64,000 nt of DNA, taken from assembly GCA_024637225.1 (NCBI GenBank), contig JAGXFP010000008.1, positions 157,202 to 221,201 on the forward strand, given 5' to 3'. This DNA comes from Desulfobacterales bacterium. GTDB lineage: Bacteria; Desulfobacterota; Desulfobulbia; Desulfobulbales; JAGXFP01. Within the stretch, counting starts at the first letter, position 1. Each line of letters opens with the position of its first letter. The notes under the pieces were generated by a model. The model was not told the origin of the DNA and did no database searches. It saw only the letters and a program-made list of their open reading frames with translations. Shown piece by piece: positions 9,190 through 19,937 of this stretch. Both the position numbers and the translations under genes were made by a program.

Positions 9190-9810
9190 CTAGTCGATGG
9201 AGGTCAAGAGATGTTTCTCGGCCACGTAACGTACCGTCTTTTTGGTGATCTCGGTAAGGGTCTCGAAAACGCCGACCCCGGTGGTGGCGATTGCCTCGTA
9301 GTATGATGTGTTTAGCTGGGAGTTCAGGTCATTTTCCAGTTCAGCGATGGTTAAAGTCGGAACCGGGGTGTCGCAGAGATCCCGTTTGTTGTATTGGAGG
9401 ACAACCGGCATTTTGTTCAGATCGAGGTTGTTCTTCTCGAGATTGCGGCGCAGATCTTCCAGCCCTTCGATGTTTCGTTCCTGCCGGACTTTAAGGGGGT
9501 CGGCCACATAGACCAGACCGTCGCAGCCCTTCAGGACCAGGCTGCGGGTGGCTTCATACATGACTTGGCCGGGTACGGTGTAAAGCTGGATTCTGATGTC
9601 GAATCCGGAGATTTTGCCCAGATTCAGCGGCAGCAGATCGAAGAATAGGGTCCGGTCACCCTTGGTGTCGATGGTCAGCATCTTGCCGCGGTCTTTTTCA
9701 TCCATTGCCTTATGGATGTACAGAAGGTTGGTCGTCTTGCCGCACCTGCCCGGGCCATAGTAGACCACTTTGCAGTGTACTTCCTTCTTGCTTAAGTCTA
9801 TGAGAGCCAT
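9190..9810 (-). CDS. mglA: MglA-type Ras-like GTPase
   Basis: 206 residues, close to Myxococcus MglA in length. The P-loop G19-P-G-R-C-G24-K25-T26, the DRTLFFDLLPL switch region, TVPGQ in the place of DxxG, and NKRD near residue 144 are all characteristic of MglA. MglA switches between GTP and GDP forms at a cell pole to set polarity of gliding or type IV pili, with its GAP the Roadblock protein MglB. The Roadblock gene directly upstream (2-bp gap) fits an MglB partner. AAGGA sits 6-7 nt before the ATG. Confidence 0.9.
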   Translation of the reverse strand: MALIDLSKKEVHCKVVYYGPGRCGKTTNLLYIHKAMDEKDRGKMLTIDTKGDRTLFFDLLPLNLGKISGFDIRIQLYTVPGQVMYEATRSLVLKGCDGLVYVADPLKVRQERNIEGLEDLRRNLEKNNLDLNKMPVVLQYNKRDLCDTPVPTLTIAELENDLNSQLNTSYYEAIATTGVGVFETLTEITKKTVRYVAEKHLLTSID

Positions 9811-9812
9811 TT

Positions 9813-10214
9813 CTATCCTTCGAATATTTGAGCTAGAGAGTCTGCAAGTTCAGCTACTCTGCATCTGATCAGGCCTAGAGAAACGTCATCGCCGAAGATG
9901 GTGATTAAAATAAGTTCGACCCCGACTCTGCCGAAATGGATATTGCCGTTTTTCCCTTTGTGGAAGAGCAAGGAAAAGTCATCCTCCCCGATCAGTTTGG
10001 CGATTTGCGAGGTTGCCGCCAGGCTGGCCGCGGCAAGAGCTGCTAGCGAAATAGCGTCTATGTCCAGGTCCTGCTGGTCGTGACCGCAGTTGGCCAGGAC
10101 GTTGCCGGCGGAATCGATCAGGAGAGCCGTTTTGACCCCCGCCTTTATAAGGGAATTTACAATTAAACTCCCCGCCTTTTCCTGGGCTTGAGCGGTAATT
10201 ACAAAGTCTGCCAC
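9813..10214 (-). CDS. Roadblock/LC7 domain protein, likely MglB-type partner of the GTPase
   Basis: 133 residues, a single Roadblock/LC7 domain: AGVKTALLIDSAGNVLANCG, then helix AISLAALAAASLAATSQIAKLIG and strands NIHFGRVGVELILITIF. In this family the homodimer acts as GAP or co-GEF for MglA-like GTPases. It starts at GTG (10212-10214) behind a strong GAGGAGA, and ends 2 bp before the mglA start, so the pair is co-translated. This is the first gene of the minus-strand cluster that runs down to base 4752 or further. Confidence 0.85.
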   Translation of the reverse strand: MADFVITAQAQEKAGSLIVNSLIKAGVKTALLIDSAGNVLANCGHDQQDLDIDAISLAALAAASLAATSQIAKLIGEDDFSLLFHKGKNGNIHFGRVGVELILITIFGDDVSLGLIRCRVAELADSLAQIFEG

Positions 10215-10430
10215 CGATATCTCCTCAACTGTTCCTGGTGAAAATAAGTTTTTTTTGTTAAAAATCCAAGGTCGACCGATACCGTAAAAATAAATTTCTG
10301 CGTAATTGGGCTGAGCTGTACCGGATCTGTTTGCACAGTAAAAACTTGTCCGCAGATTTATAACAGCTTCAATAAACGTAAATTACAGCTAAAGTAAATG
10401 TAAATTTTAAGAATCAAAAAATTACCGGTG

Positions 10431-10457
10431 TTGACTCTCTTTGTCAAGTGATATCAA
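10431..10457 (+). promoter_or_regulatory. Possible promoter ahead of recD
   Basis: TTGACT at 10431-10436 and TATCAA at 10452-10457 have a 15-bp spacer, shorter than ideal. The divergent region 10215-10430 is AT-rich and must contain promoters for recD and, on the other strand, for the Roadblock-mglA cluster; no clearer site was found. Confidence 0.25.
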
Positions 10458-10540
10458 AATGGTAAGGCTTGCACTCATCCTGTAGAAAACATCGGAACGG
10501 CCCCGGCAAACCGGCCTTTAATTCAAAGAAGGAGATCCGT

Positions 10541-12352
10541 TTGGCTGAATCGTTCGAACTGGTCAGTATCGACAACCATTTTGGTGACTTGATATCCCGC
10601 CTGTCCCATACAACCAACCCCGATATCTTTCTGGCGGCGGCCCTTGCCAGTAAGGCAACACGGGACGGGCACGCCTGTCTGAGCCTGTCCGTCTGGGCGG
10701 GGCGGGAGGTTCGGGCCGCGGATGGCGGCTCTTACCAGTGCCCCGGGTTGCCGGATTGGCTGGCGGAGCTTGCTGCCTGTCCCTCCGTTGGTGATGGCAT
10801 TGTCGCGACCCCCTTGGTTCTGGAAGATGATCGCCTCTACCTGCATCGCTACTGGGAGTATGAAAGCGATGTGGCCCGTTTTATCGACGAGAGAAGTCGG
10901 GAGCCCAATGCCGAAGTTGCCATGCCCACCCTGGCCGAAAACGTCGCGAGACTCTTTCCGGATCCGGTAGCGGGGTGTGACTGGCAGCGGTTGGCGGCGC
11001 TGGCCGTTGTCCTGAGGAGATTCGTGGTAATCACCGGCGGACCGGGGACCGGCAAGACCACCACTGTTGCGAAAATCATCGCCCTGCTTGTGGAACAGTC
11101 CGGTGAAGATGCTAAGCTGAGAATAGCGCTGGCCGCCCCCACCGGCAAAGCGGTGATGCGCCTTCAAGCGGTGATGGCGGTGCTCAGGAAAAAACTTTCC
11201 TGCGCCGAGGCGGTTAAAGAGCGGATCCCGGCCAAGGTTTTCACCCTGCATCGTCTCTTGGGGCCGCGTCGCGATTCTCCCTTTTTTATCCATGACGAAA
11301 ACAACCGGCTTCCCTATGATCTGGTGGTTGTCGATGAGGCTTCCATGGTCGACCTGCCGTTAATGGCCAAGTTGGTGAGGGCTCTGCGGGCTGACACCAG
11401 GCTCGTCCTGCTCGGTGATCGTAACCAACTGGCTTCGGTCCAGCCCGGCTCCGTCCTGGGCGATATCTGCCATCGACAGGTGCTGCCCGAATTCTCCGAA
11501 GAGTTTCTCGAGCTTGCCGCACCGCTCACCGAGGTCAGTGATCTGATCCCGGCTGGCGGCCGGGGCGATTCGCTGGTCGAATTGCAGGTCAGCCACCGTT
11601 TCGGGATGGAGAGCGGGATCGGTCTGCTCGGTCGGGCTATTAACCTGGGCGATACCGATGCCGCCCTGGAACTCTTCCGGGATATGCGCTGCTCCGATAT
11701 TGTCTGGCGGGAGATTGGCAGCGAAAGAGAGTTGCAGCGCAAGCTGGCCGAGAGATTCGCCGCTTTTCCGCCGGCCTGGTTCGGAGTTGAGGAGCCGGAG
11801 CAGGCTGTTCGCACCCTGGGCCGAGCCCAGATGCTATGTGCGGTCCGGCATGGCGGTTTCGGGGTAAACGGAGTTAATCTGTACATTGAAAAAATTCTGG
11901 CCGAGAAATGGCCCGTGACGCCCGGGGTGTCGGCCTATCAGGGGCGGCCGGTGATGATTGTGGAAAATAACTACGATGTAAAACTGTTCAACGGTGATAC
12001 CGGCCTTGTTCTGGCGGACCCTGATACCGGGAAAGCCCTGTCGGCCTTTTTCCCGGACGGGGATGGCGGGGTGCGGAAAATTCCCCTGGCCATGCTGCCC
12101 GCCCATGAAACCGCCTATGCGATGACGGTCCACAAGTGCCAGGGTTCCGAGTTTGACGAAGTCGTGGTGATTCTGCCGGACCGCCGTTCTCCGGTGCTGA
12201 CCAGGGAACTGCTCTACACGGCATTGACCAGAGCCCGGCAAACGGTTGAGGTGTGGAGCAGCGCTGAGGTCTTTGCCGATACGGTCCAGGCGGTGGTCGG
12301 CCGTCATGGCGGTCTAGGGGAAAAGCTTTCCCCGGGTCTTACGGGGCGCTGA
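10541..12352 (+). CDS. recD: Exodeoxyribonuclease V alpha subunit (RecD helicase)
   Basis: 603 residues, as in E. coli RecD (608). Superfamily 1 helicase motifs are complete: motif I GGPGTGKT (166-173), Ia LAAPTGKA, II VVDEASMVD, III LLGDRNQLASVQPG, V YAMTVHKCQGSEFDEV and VI LYTALTRARQTVE. RecD is the 5'-3' motor of RecBCD in double-strand break repair. The start is TTG at 10541, with AAGGAGA 5 nt upstream; the longer frame from 10469 adds a non-homologous leader. recB and recC are not in the window, unlike the E. coli arrangement, so they are elsewhere or this subunit acts with other partners. Confidence 0.9.
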   Translation: MAESFELVSIDNHFGDLISRLSHTTNPDIFLAAALASKATRDGHACLSLSVWAGREVRAADGGSYQCPGLPDWLAELAACPSVGDGIVATPLVLEDDRLYLHRYWEYESDVARFIDERSREPNAEVAMPTLAENVARLFPDPVAGCDWQRLAALAVVLRRFVVITGGPGTGKTTTVAKIIALLVEQSGEDAKLRIALAAPTGKAVMRLQAVMAVLRKKLSCAEAVKERIPAKVFTLHRLLGPRRDSPFFIHDENNRLPYDLVVVDEASMVDLPLMAKLVRALRADTRLVLLGDRNQLASVQPGSVLGDICHRQVLPEFSEEFLELAAPLTEVSDLIPAGGRGDSLVELQVSHRFGMESGIGLLGRAINLGDTDAALELFRDMRCSDIVWREIGSERELQRKLAERFAAFPPAWFGVEEPEQAVRTLGRAQMLCAVRHGGFGVNGVNLYIEKILAEKWPVTPGVSAYQGRPVMIVENNYDVKLFNGDTGLVLADPDTGKALSAFFPDGDGGVRKIPLAMLPAHETAYAMTVHKCQGSEFDEVVVILPDRRSPVLTRELLYTALTRARQTVEVWSSAEVFADTVQAVVGRHGGLGEKLSPGLTGR

Positions 12353-12383
12353 ATTCTTTTTTATTGTTGATCGACCGGTTGAA

Positions 12384-12713
12384 TTATGATAATTTGCGAC
12401 GTTGAGTAAAGTTGTTGAGCAACCGAAACGAGATTTTTCCCGCCTCTAACGGCGCTTGAAATTCCGGTTTATCCCTGATATCGCTTGAGTCGGGGCCTTT
12501 TAAAAACAAAGCTATCATTTTCTTCAGCTGTTTTGACAAGAGGGTGTTCGTTTTATCCGCTTTTCGAATACCCCCGGGGTGGATAACTACGCGGTAAGTG
12601 TGATCCCCCTGAACCCGGATTTCTCCCCCGTTAGTCGAAAGGAAACCCTGAAACGCCGTGATGCAAAAAAAATCGAAGGCGTACGCAAACGGATCGAATC
12701 GGCGGAAAATCAT
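12384..12713 (-). CDS. Hypothetical small protein
   Basis: 109 residues, unrecognised, transcribed against recD and pycA. The middle and C-terminal parts (GGEIRVQGDHTYRVVIHPGG, SKQLKKMIALFLKG) have protein-like composition, but no clear ribosome-binding site precedes the ATG. A competing plus-strand frame (about 12560-12719, ending in KKIEGVRKRIESAENHG) is also protein-like but begins just after a stop. One of the two is probably a gene or a remnant; the evidence slightly favours the minus strand because it is open longer. Confidence 0.45.
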   Translation of the reverse strand: MIFRRFDPFAYAFDFFCITAFQGFLSTNGGEIRVQGDHTYRVVIHPGGIRKADKTNTLLSKQLKKMIALFLKGPDSSDIRDKPEFQAPLEAGKISFRLLNNFTQRRKLS

Positions 12714-12746
12714 GGATAATCAGGAAAACAATAGAGAGGTGTTCGT

Positions 12747-14189
<1,443 letters not shown>

Positions 14190-14267
14190 TCCATATTTAA
14201 TATCATTAAGAATAATACGGGTTGCCCATTGTCAATGCGCGGCAACCAATAGATATCAGGAGTCAGC

Positions 14268-16175
14268 ATGGAAAGAATAGTCACCGGGATGAGTATCGAC
14301 GAGGTTCTCAAGACCATGAGGGGCCACGAGGGATACTACATCACCAATACCGCCCGAGACCTGTCTCAGTCCGATTTCAAGAACAGGATTCTGCTGCACA
14401 CCGATCTGCTTGCAGCCCCGGCCCGGGAAAAGGCCAACTACTTTTCGTTGGAGATTACCGGCGGCGCTTCGGTCCATGTCGATATCCTCAGGAAGCAGGT
14501 GGACCCTTTTCTCAAACTGGAGCTGCTTCGTGAGCAGATGCCGAACACCATGTTCCAGACCCTCTGCCGCGGGGTGAACCTGTTCGGCTACCGGCCCTAT
14601 CCGCAGAATGTCATCCGGCTCGCGGTCCGTGAGTTCGCCAAGTACGTCGATGTCTGGCGAGTCTTCGACTTCATGAACCATATTCCCAATATGCTGGCGG
14701 TCTTCGAGGAAGTCCAGAAAGCCGGCAAGATCCTCGAGCCCTGCGTCTGTTTTTCCACCGGTCCCGAGCATACCGACGATTTCTATGTGAAAAAGGTCGG
14801 CGAGATTCTCGAGGTGACCGGCGACGAGATCCTGCTCTGCATCAAGAATCATGGCGGCCTCGGCACTCCCAGGCGGATCGGCCAGCTGGTCGCCGCCATC
14901 AAGGACAGCTATCCCGATATCGTCATCCACTACCACGGCCACAACACCGACGGCAACGATGTGGGCCGGATATCGGCGGCGGTCAAGAACGGCGCCAAGA
15001 TCATTGATGCGGCCGACCACTCCTTCACCGGCTATTACGGCCCGCCACCGATCCTCTCGGTGATCCATGATCTCAGAGAAGAAGGTTACGAACCGGTCGG
15101 CATCAATGAATCGGCGATTATCGAGACATCGGAAGTTCTCCGCAGCGAACGGGAGCATTACGAATACTTCGAGTCCCAGTTCAAGGGCTTCTCCCCCACG
15201 GTCCAGATCCATAAACTGCCTGGCGGCGCCATGGGCAGCAGCTTCGAGCAGGCCGTCAAGGGCGACTTCCTCGACAAAATGCCGGAGATCCTCCATGATG
15301 AGCTGCCCCAGGTCCAGAAGGAACTCGGCAACTACTGGAGCGTGACCCCCGGTTCCCAGATCCTCTGGACTACTGCGGTAAACAATGTCCTGGATGGCGA
15401 CCGTTATGGCAACCCCACCGGCGATCTGAAAAACCTTCTGCTCGGCAAGTACGGGCCTTTCCCCTTCTACCAGCCGCCCGACTGGATCTACGAGAAGGTT
15501 TTCGGTGCGGACTGGAAGAAGATTCTTGAGGAACAGGGCGGGCTTGAAGAGATCGAGGATATCGATATCGAAAAGGAACGGGCGGCCCTGGCCAAACGGC
15601 TGGGCTACGAGCCTACCGAGCAGCAGCTGGTCACCTACCTGCAGCATCCCAACGATGCGGTCGAGTTTTTCAAATTCGAAGAGAAATTCGGCAAGGTATA
15701 TGTCCTGCCGCCGTCGATCTTGATGCGCCGCGGCGGTTTCAAGCTGGGCGAGACCCTGCAGTTCAAGGATCATAATGGCAAGGAGCATGTTATCGAGATC
15801 GGTCCCAAGCAGAAGAGCGAGGACGGTAAATGGGAGGTCTATCTCAATGTCGATCACCACGAGCGGCAATACTCCTTCCAGGAAGTCGTGCAGGGCTCGG
15901 TTGCCCAGGAAGCGCAGCTGAGCAAGGAAGAGGTCGAGGATCTGGCCAAGGCCGGTGACGTGCGGGCTCCCTTCAAGGCCAATGTCTGTGAGATCAGCGT
16001 CGAGGAGGGCCAAGATGTAAAGGTGGGCGACCGCCTGGCCATGGTCGAGGCGATGAAGATGCAGACCCCGGTCGACAGCGTGGTTAACGGTAAGGTCGAA
16101 AAGATCTTCACCGAACTGGGCCGGGCCTTGAATGTCGGCGATAAGATGATCAAGATCAAGGTTGATGAGGGCTAG
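14268..16175 (+). CDS. pycB: Pyruvate carboxylase subunit B (carboxyltransferase plus biotinyl domain)
   Basis: 635 residues. An HMGL-like TIM-barrel carboxyltransferase occupies about 20-290, followed by the PYC/OADA conserved region and a C-terminal biotin carrier domain with EAMKMQ, Lys597 being the biotinylation site. It transfers the carboxyl group from biotin to pyruvate. The same architecture occurs in oxaloacetate decarboxylase alpha, but no membrane beta/gamma subunits are present and pycA is adjacent, so carboxylase is favoured. AGGAG lies 5-8 nt before the ATG. A strong terminator follows at 16247. Confidence 0.9.
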   Translation: MERIVTGMSIDEVLKTMRGHEGYYITNTARDLSQSDFKNRILLHTDLLAAPAREKANYFSLEITGGASVHVDILRKQVDPFLKLELLREQMPNTMFQTLCRGVNLFGYRPYPQNVIRLAVREFAKYVDVWRVFDFMNHIPNMLAVFEEVQKAGKILEPCVCFSTGPEHTDDFYVKKVGEILEVTGDEILLCIKNHGGLGTPRRIGQLVAAIKDSYPDIVIHYHGHNTDGNDVGRISAAVKNGAKIIDAADHSFTGYYGPPPILSVIHDLREEGYEPVGINESAIIETSEVLRSEREHYEYFESQFKGFSPTVQIHKLPGGAMGSSFEQAVKGDFLDKMPEILHDELPQVQKELGNYWSVTPGSQILWTTAVNNVLDGDRYGNPTGDLKNLLLGKYGPFPFYQPPDWIYEKVFGADWKKILEEQGGLEEIEDIDIEKERAALAKRLGYEPTEQQLVTYLQHPNDAVEFFKFEEKFGKVYVLPPSILMRRGGFKLGETLQFKDHNGKEHVIEIGPKQKSEDGKWEVYLNVDHHERQYSFQEVVQGSVAQEAQLSKEEVEDLAKAGDVRAPFKANVCEISVEEGQDVKVGDRLAMVEAMKMQTPVDSVVNGKVEKIFTELGRALNVGDKMIKIKVDEG

Positions 16176-16246
16176 TGTAGGCGATTGCAGGGTACCGAAT
16201 CTGCTGTGTTATCGTCCTGCTCATACGACGTTACAGTAGAGCTGAT

Positions 16247-16281
16247 AAGGGGCTTTCCTTCGGGGGGGGCCTCTTTTTTTT
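16247..16281 (+). terminator. Rho-independent terminator of pycAB
   Basis: AAGGGGC (16247-16253) pairs with GCCTCTT (16269-16275) with one G-T wobble, across a loop containing TTCG, and is followed by a run of eight T. Confidence 0.75.
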
Positions 16282-16410
16282 GAGTGGATCCTGAAGCGAC
16301 AGGGAGGGAGGACTGCCGGTAGGCAAGGAGGTTGATCATCCTGATTGTATAGCCATAAATTGAACGGCAGGAAGCCCTTGGCAGGCAGGGAAGGGCATGG
16401 CCGACCCGTT

Positions 16411-18354
16411 TTACGATGCGAGCAGACTTTGCCCTTTCCGGCGAATCTCCTCGTAGCGCAGCTGGCCACAGATTCCGAATCCCGGCAGCTGCCGGATTTT
16501 ATGGCGGCTGAACAGGGGGACATGGATTCCGGCCAGAAAACGGCAGAAATTTTCAGGGGAGAGCGGCTGCTCCCGATTGGCGGCCAGATGGCTGTTCAGG
16601 CCGGCAAGGATATCCAGAAGCCGCGCGTCGTCCGGCCAGTGGGGCTGGTGCGAATATTCGAGCTTGGCAATCCGCTTTCGGCAGACCGAGCAGTGCCCGC
16701 AGGACTCCGGGGCTTGCCCATCATCAAAATAGAGCGCCAGATTCCGGCTTAGACATTGGTCCAGTTCAAAAAATCGTACCATCGCGGCGATCCGTTCGAT
16801 CTCCTTACGCTCCTTTTCGGCAAAATAATCGTGCAGCCGCCCGGCCAGGCCCGGATCGGCCAAGGCCGTTGCGGTGACCCTGAAAACCTCGGTCATCCCC
16901 TTGGTTTCCAGTTCGATCAGTCCTTTGCGGTGCAGATAGTCGAGGGCGGTCACCACCCGGCTTCGCTCGCAGGGATAATCTTGCTGCAGGGTCGTGAAAT
17001 CGAGGCTGCCCCATATTTTTTTAAAGCGGGTGTTGGTGAAAACCGCTTGCAGAAAGGCCCGGCGCTCACCTTCGAACCCGGCCAGGATTTCTTCCCGCTC
17101 TTCAGTGAATTTATATTTAAATTCGGCAAAATAGGAGTAGATCGGTTGCAAGACCCCCTGTAATTCCAGCTGGACCAGCAAGGTTTTCAGGGGCAACTGC
17201 CGGATATTGGCGCCATTGGCCAGACCGGTCAGCTGCATCTCCCACTGGCCGCTTTGACCCTCCTCGCGAATGACATTCAAGACATATTCGATGGCCGACT
17301 GCTCCGGCGTATCACCGAAGACGAAATTCTCCACGGTGTTGAGGCCGTCCAGATTAGCCAGGACCAGGCAGGACGATTCCCGGTCATCCCGGCCGGCCCG
17401 GCCGATTTCCTGACTGTAGCTTTCGATGGATTTGGGCAGATCGTAATGGATCACAAAGCGAATATCCGCTTTATCGATGCCCATCCCGAAGGCAATGGTC
17501 GCCACGATAATCCGGACCTCCCCGGCCATGAAGTCGGACTGGATCTTCCGGCGTTTTTCATCAATAAACCCGGCATGATAAGGCTGGGCGCTGATCTGAT
17601 GGCTGCCGAGAAATTCCGCAACCCGCTCGGCGCTTTTCTGCTGGGTGACGTAGACAATGCCGGGACCGCTTTGTCGGCGGACCAGCTCAAGCAACTCGGC
17701 GTCTTTGTCGGCGGTTGTCACCGGGATCACGGCCAGATCGAGATTGGCGCGATAAAATCCGGTCTGGACAATATGCCCCTCGGCAATCGCGAATTTCCGG
17801 GCCATATCCGCTTTCACTCTTTTGGTGGCCGTGGCGGTGAGCAGCAGTACCAGGGGGATTTTTAACTCCTGCCGATAGACCGGCAGTTTCAGGTAGTCCG
17901 GGCGAAAATTGTGACCCCATTCGGATATACAGTGGGCTTCATCGACCACCAGCATCGAGAGGGGCATGGAGTCGATAAAGACTCTGAATCGTTCGTTTTT
18001 AAAGCGTTCTACCGAGACCATCAGGATCTTGATTGTTCCGGCCCGGACCTCACTCATCACGCTATGGCTCTCCTCCGCCGTCAGGGAGGAGTCAATACTG
18101 GCCGCCGCTATGCCATGGCAGGCCAGAAACTCCAGCTGATCCTTCATCAGGGCCAGCAGCGGCGATACCACCAGGGTCAGATGGGGTAAAAGCAGGGCGC
18201 TCATCTGGTAGCACAAAGACTTGCCCGATCCAGTCGGGAACACCGCCAGGGAGGAATCACCGTTTAAAAGCTGACGGATGGTTTGTTCCTGGCCCGGGCG
18301 GAATTGGTCAAATCCGAACTCCCGGGCGAGGGTGGCCTGCAGATCTGAAGACAT
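16411..18354 (-). CDS. recQ: ATP-dependent DNA helicase RecQ
   Basis: 647 residues. Helicase motifs: FRPGQEQTIRQLL (motif 0), FPTGSGKSLCYQ (I), VSPLLALMKDQ (Ia), VVDEAHCISEWGHNFRP (II plus aromatic-rich loop), TATATKRV (III), VATIAFGMGIDKADIRFV (V), QEIGRAGRD (VI). A RecQ zinc site is present near CGHCSVC. RecQ unwinds 3'-5' in recombination and fork repair. The C-terminus lacks an obvious HRDC domain and ends in a different, about 75-residue segment. It is the last gene of a minus-strand run that includes the PPC-domain and darP genes. Confidence 0.92.
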   Translation of the reverse strand: MSSDLQATLAREFGFDQFRPGQEQTIRQLLNGDSSLAVFPTGSGKSLCYQMSALLLPHLTLVVSPLLALMKDQLEFLACHGIAAASIDSSLTAEESHSVMSEVRAGTIKILMVSVERFKNERFRVFIDSMPLSMLVVDEAHCISEWGHNFRPDYLKLPVYRQELKIPLVLLLTATATKRVKADMARKFAIAEGHIVQTGFYRANLDLAVIPVTTADKDAELLELVRRQSGPGIVYVTQQKSAERVAEFLGSHQISAQPYHAGFIDEKRRKIQSDFMAGEVRIIVATIAFGMGIDKADIRFVIHYDLPKSIESYSQEIGRAGRDDRESSCLVLANLDGLNTVENFVFGDTPEQSAIEYVLNVIREEGQSGQWEMQLTGLANGANIRQLPLKTLLVQLELQGVLQPIYSYFAEFKYKFTEEREEILAGFEGERRAFLQAVFTNTRFKKIWGSLDFTTLQQDYPCERSRVVTALDYLHRKGLIELETKGMTEVFRVTATALADPGLAGRLHDYFAEKERKEIERIAAMVRFFELDQCLSRNLALYFDDGQAPESCGHCSVCRKRIAKLEYSHQPHWPDDARLLDILAGLNSHLAANREQPLSPENFCRFLAGIHVPLFSRHKIRQLPGFGICGQLRYEEIRRKGQSLLAS

Positions 18355-18476
18355 TTTGCTCTCCTCGAAGTGGGCCTTCTTTGCACCGGCCCCGATTTTA
18401 CCATGGGTGGTACTTGCCGTCGTTACTGAATAAATCTTTCAGTTGTCTTTTGCCGGGGGGTAGGGTTGCGCCAGGT

Positions 18477-18923
18477 TCAATCCCTGAAGGTCAGCCGGTT
18501 GAAGCCCCCTTTTTCATACCAGGGGCGCTCCGCCTCGATTCCCTCAATTTCAACCAGAAATACCTCGAGAATCAAATAGACCCTGGTGCCTTTTCTGACG
18601 CAACCGGTGGTGGTCTGGCCATGGCTGCCGAGGGCGGCATGGAGGTGGATCTTCGGCTCGTCGCCGTCCCAGTAAATCGAACCGGCCCCGAGGGTCTCTC
18701 TGGCGCTGTTCTCTTCCACTGAAGCCCAGACCGGCTCCGGCGGCATGGTCGGCTCCTGGGGGCCGGTAACGAATTCGGCCTGTCTGAGGCCGCCGATTAC
18801 CTGAAACCAGCCCTGTCTGATCTGTTCATTTCTGACGATCTCCAGTAGTCCTTTCAGGAAGTCATCGCCCTCGTCGAAACGGATTGTGAAAATTCGGCCG
18901 GTCCGGCCCTGTCGATAGTCCAT
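18477..18923 (-). CDS. PPC/DUF296 domain protein
   Basis: 148 residues from ATG 18923. The single PCC/DUF296 domain is recognisable from the start IFTIRFDEGDDFLKGL to the conserved metal-binding-like IHLHAALGSHGQTTTGCV. Family knowledge: bacterial single-domain members are trimers of uncertain function; the plant relatives carry AT-hooks and bind DNA. GGAGG lies 11 nt upstream of ATG 18923; a TTG at 18941 would overlap darP by 14 bp. It follows darP by 4 bp, so the two are co-transcribed. Confidence 0.75.
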   Translation of the reverse strand: MDYRQGRTGRIFTIRFDEGDDFLKGLLEIVRNEQIRQGWFQVIGGLRQAEFVTGPQEPTMPPEPVWASVEENSARETLGAGSIYWDGDEPKIHLHAALGSHGQTTTGCVRKGTRVYLILEVFLVEIEGIEAERPWYEKGGFNRLTFRD

Positions 18924-18927
18924 GACG

Positions 18928-19479
18928 TTACTCGCCTCCAATTCCCGAGAACCGGCGTTTTTCCGCCGCCGCCTTTAAAAGCCGGTAAATCTCCTTTGAT
19001 TTGCCCGGCTTTCTGGTGACCGCGAAGTTTTCCGCCGCTTTGCGTAAATCTTCCAGATTGAGGGCGGGGAAGATCTCCAGCAGCCTTTGCAGGATCGGGG
19101 CCTGGCGCGACATGGTGAAATAGCCTTCGTGATCTTTCCGGTCGTTGTATTCATCAATGGCGGCAGCGATAATGTCGTTTCTCAGTCTATCCAGTTCTTC
19201 ACGTTCGATATTGTTTTTCAGCTGCGAGCCGCGGCGGCTCGCAAGAAATTCGAGAATCTCGTCAACCGGTTGCTGGCGAAGTTCCTTGGCGATGTACTTA
19301 ATCTGCCTTTTTCTTGAGCCTGCCTTGAGATTGGCGACCGCCTTGATCTCCTCGCGAAGAAAGTCGTCGCAAGGCAGTTCGGCCAGATCGGCCCGCGGCA
19401 GTTCCGCGAGCTCCTTGCTCAAGTTCTCGATCTCCTTGGCCTGACGTTTTTTTTGGGTGCGACTGGTGGTATGATCCAT
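18928..19479 (-). CDS. darP: Ribosome biogenesis factor DarP/YjgA (DUF615)
   Basis: 183 residues, matching YjgA/DarP in length and pattern: basic N-terminus (SRTQKKRQAKEIENLSKEL), LPCDDFLREEIKAVANLKAGSRKRQIKYIAKELR in segments, and a helical C-terminus. In E. coli the protein associates with late 50S precursors. ATG 19479 is preceded by AAAGGG and is preferred over the in-frame start at 19530. The identification rests on the DUF615 signature of alternating helices and the KRQIKYIAKELR core. Confidence 0.8.
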   Translation of the reverse strand: MDHTTSRTQKKRQAKEIENLSKELAELPRADLAELPCDDFLREEIKAVANLKAGSRKRQIKYIAKELRQQPVDEILEFLASRRGSQLKNNIEREELDRLRNDIIAAAIDEYNDRKDHEGYFTMSRQAPILQRLLEIFPALNLEDLRKAAENFAVTRKPGKSKEIYRLLKAAAEKRRFSGIGGE

Positions 19480-19937
19480 TTTTCCCTTTATCCTGAATTC
19501 GTGACGGCTTAAATAGATTTTGCTTATCAAGTTGTTGTTGCGTGCAAAAAAACGTTTTTTACTGGGGAGGCTTGATTTACACCGCCGCCCTGCGGGGCGC
19601 CCGATAACGGCGCATCTGCGCCCCGCAGGAAGTGCCCCCCCTCAAGGAGGGATTGAACAGAACCCTTGGGTGCCGCGTTGGCAACTCGTTAATATATTAT
19701 TAAGTATTATCAACATCAATGCCGCCTTGCATCTGCACAGTTCTCGAACGCTCACGGATTCAGATTTTTGCTATGGCGGTAAGGCTTTTTTTGTTGCCTT
19801 TCGGCGACGGCCTAAAGTAGAATCTCCATATTCCCAATATCATTGCATTCGCAACCGATCACCGCAAGACGCGGTATTTTTTCGTGATCCTTTACCTTTA
19901 ACCAGCTTATTACCATAAATAAATAAGGAAATTCGTT
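19480..19937. repeat. Gene-free region with a 12-bp inverted repeat and dispersed fragments
   Basis: CCTGCGGGGCGC (19589-19600) and GCGCCCCGCAGG (19618-19629) are a perfect 12-bp inverted repeat with a 17-nt loop; the following GAAGTGCCC is shared with a similar palindrome at about 21150-21180. Bases 19727-19763 are nearly identical to 35106-35141. Divergent promoters for darP and the dehydrogenase gene must lie here but no clear -35/-10 pair was found. Confidence 0.6.

Noticed and set aside
10541..12352. recD as part of a recBCD operon
   Set aside because: No recB or recC lies on either side; upstream is a divergent cluster.
14256..16013. Long minus-strand open frame of 585 codons opposite pycB
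   Set aside because: It is a shadow of the strongly recognisable pycB, lacks any conserved motif and a ribosome-binding site.
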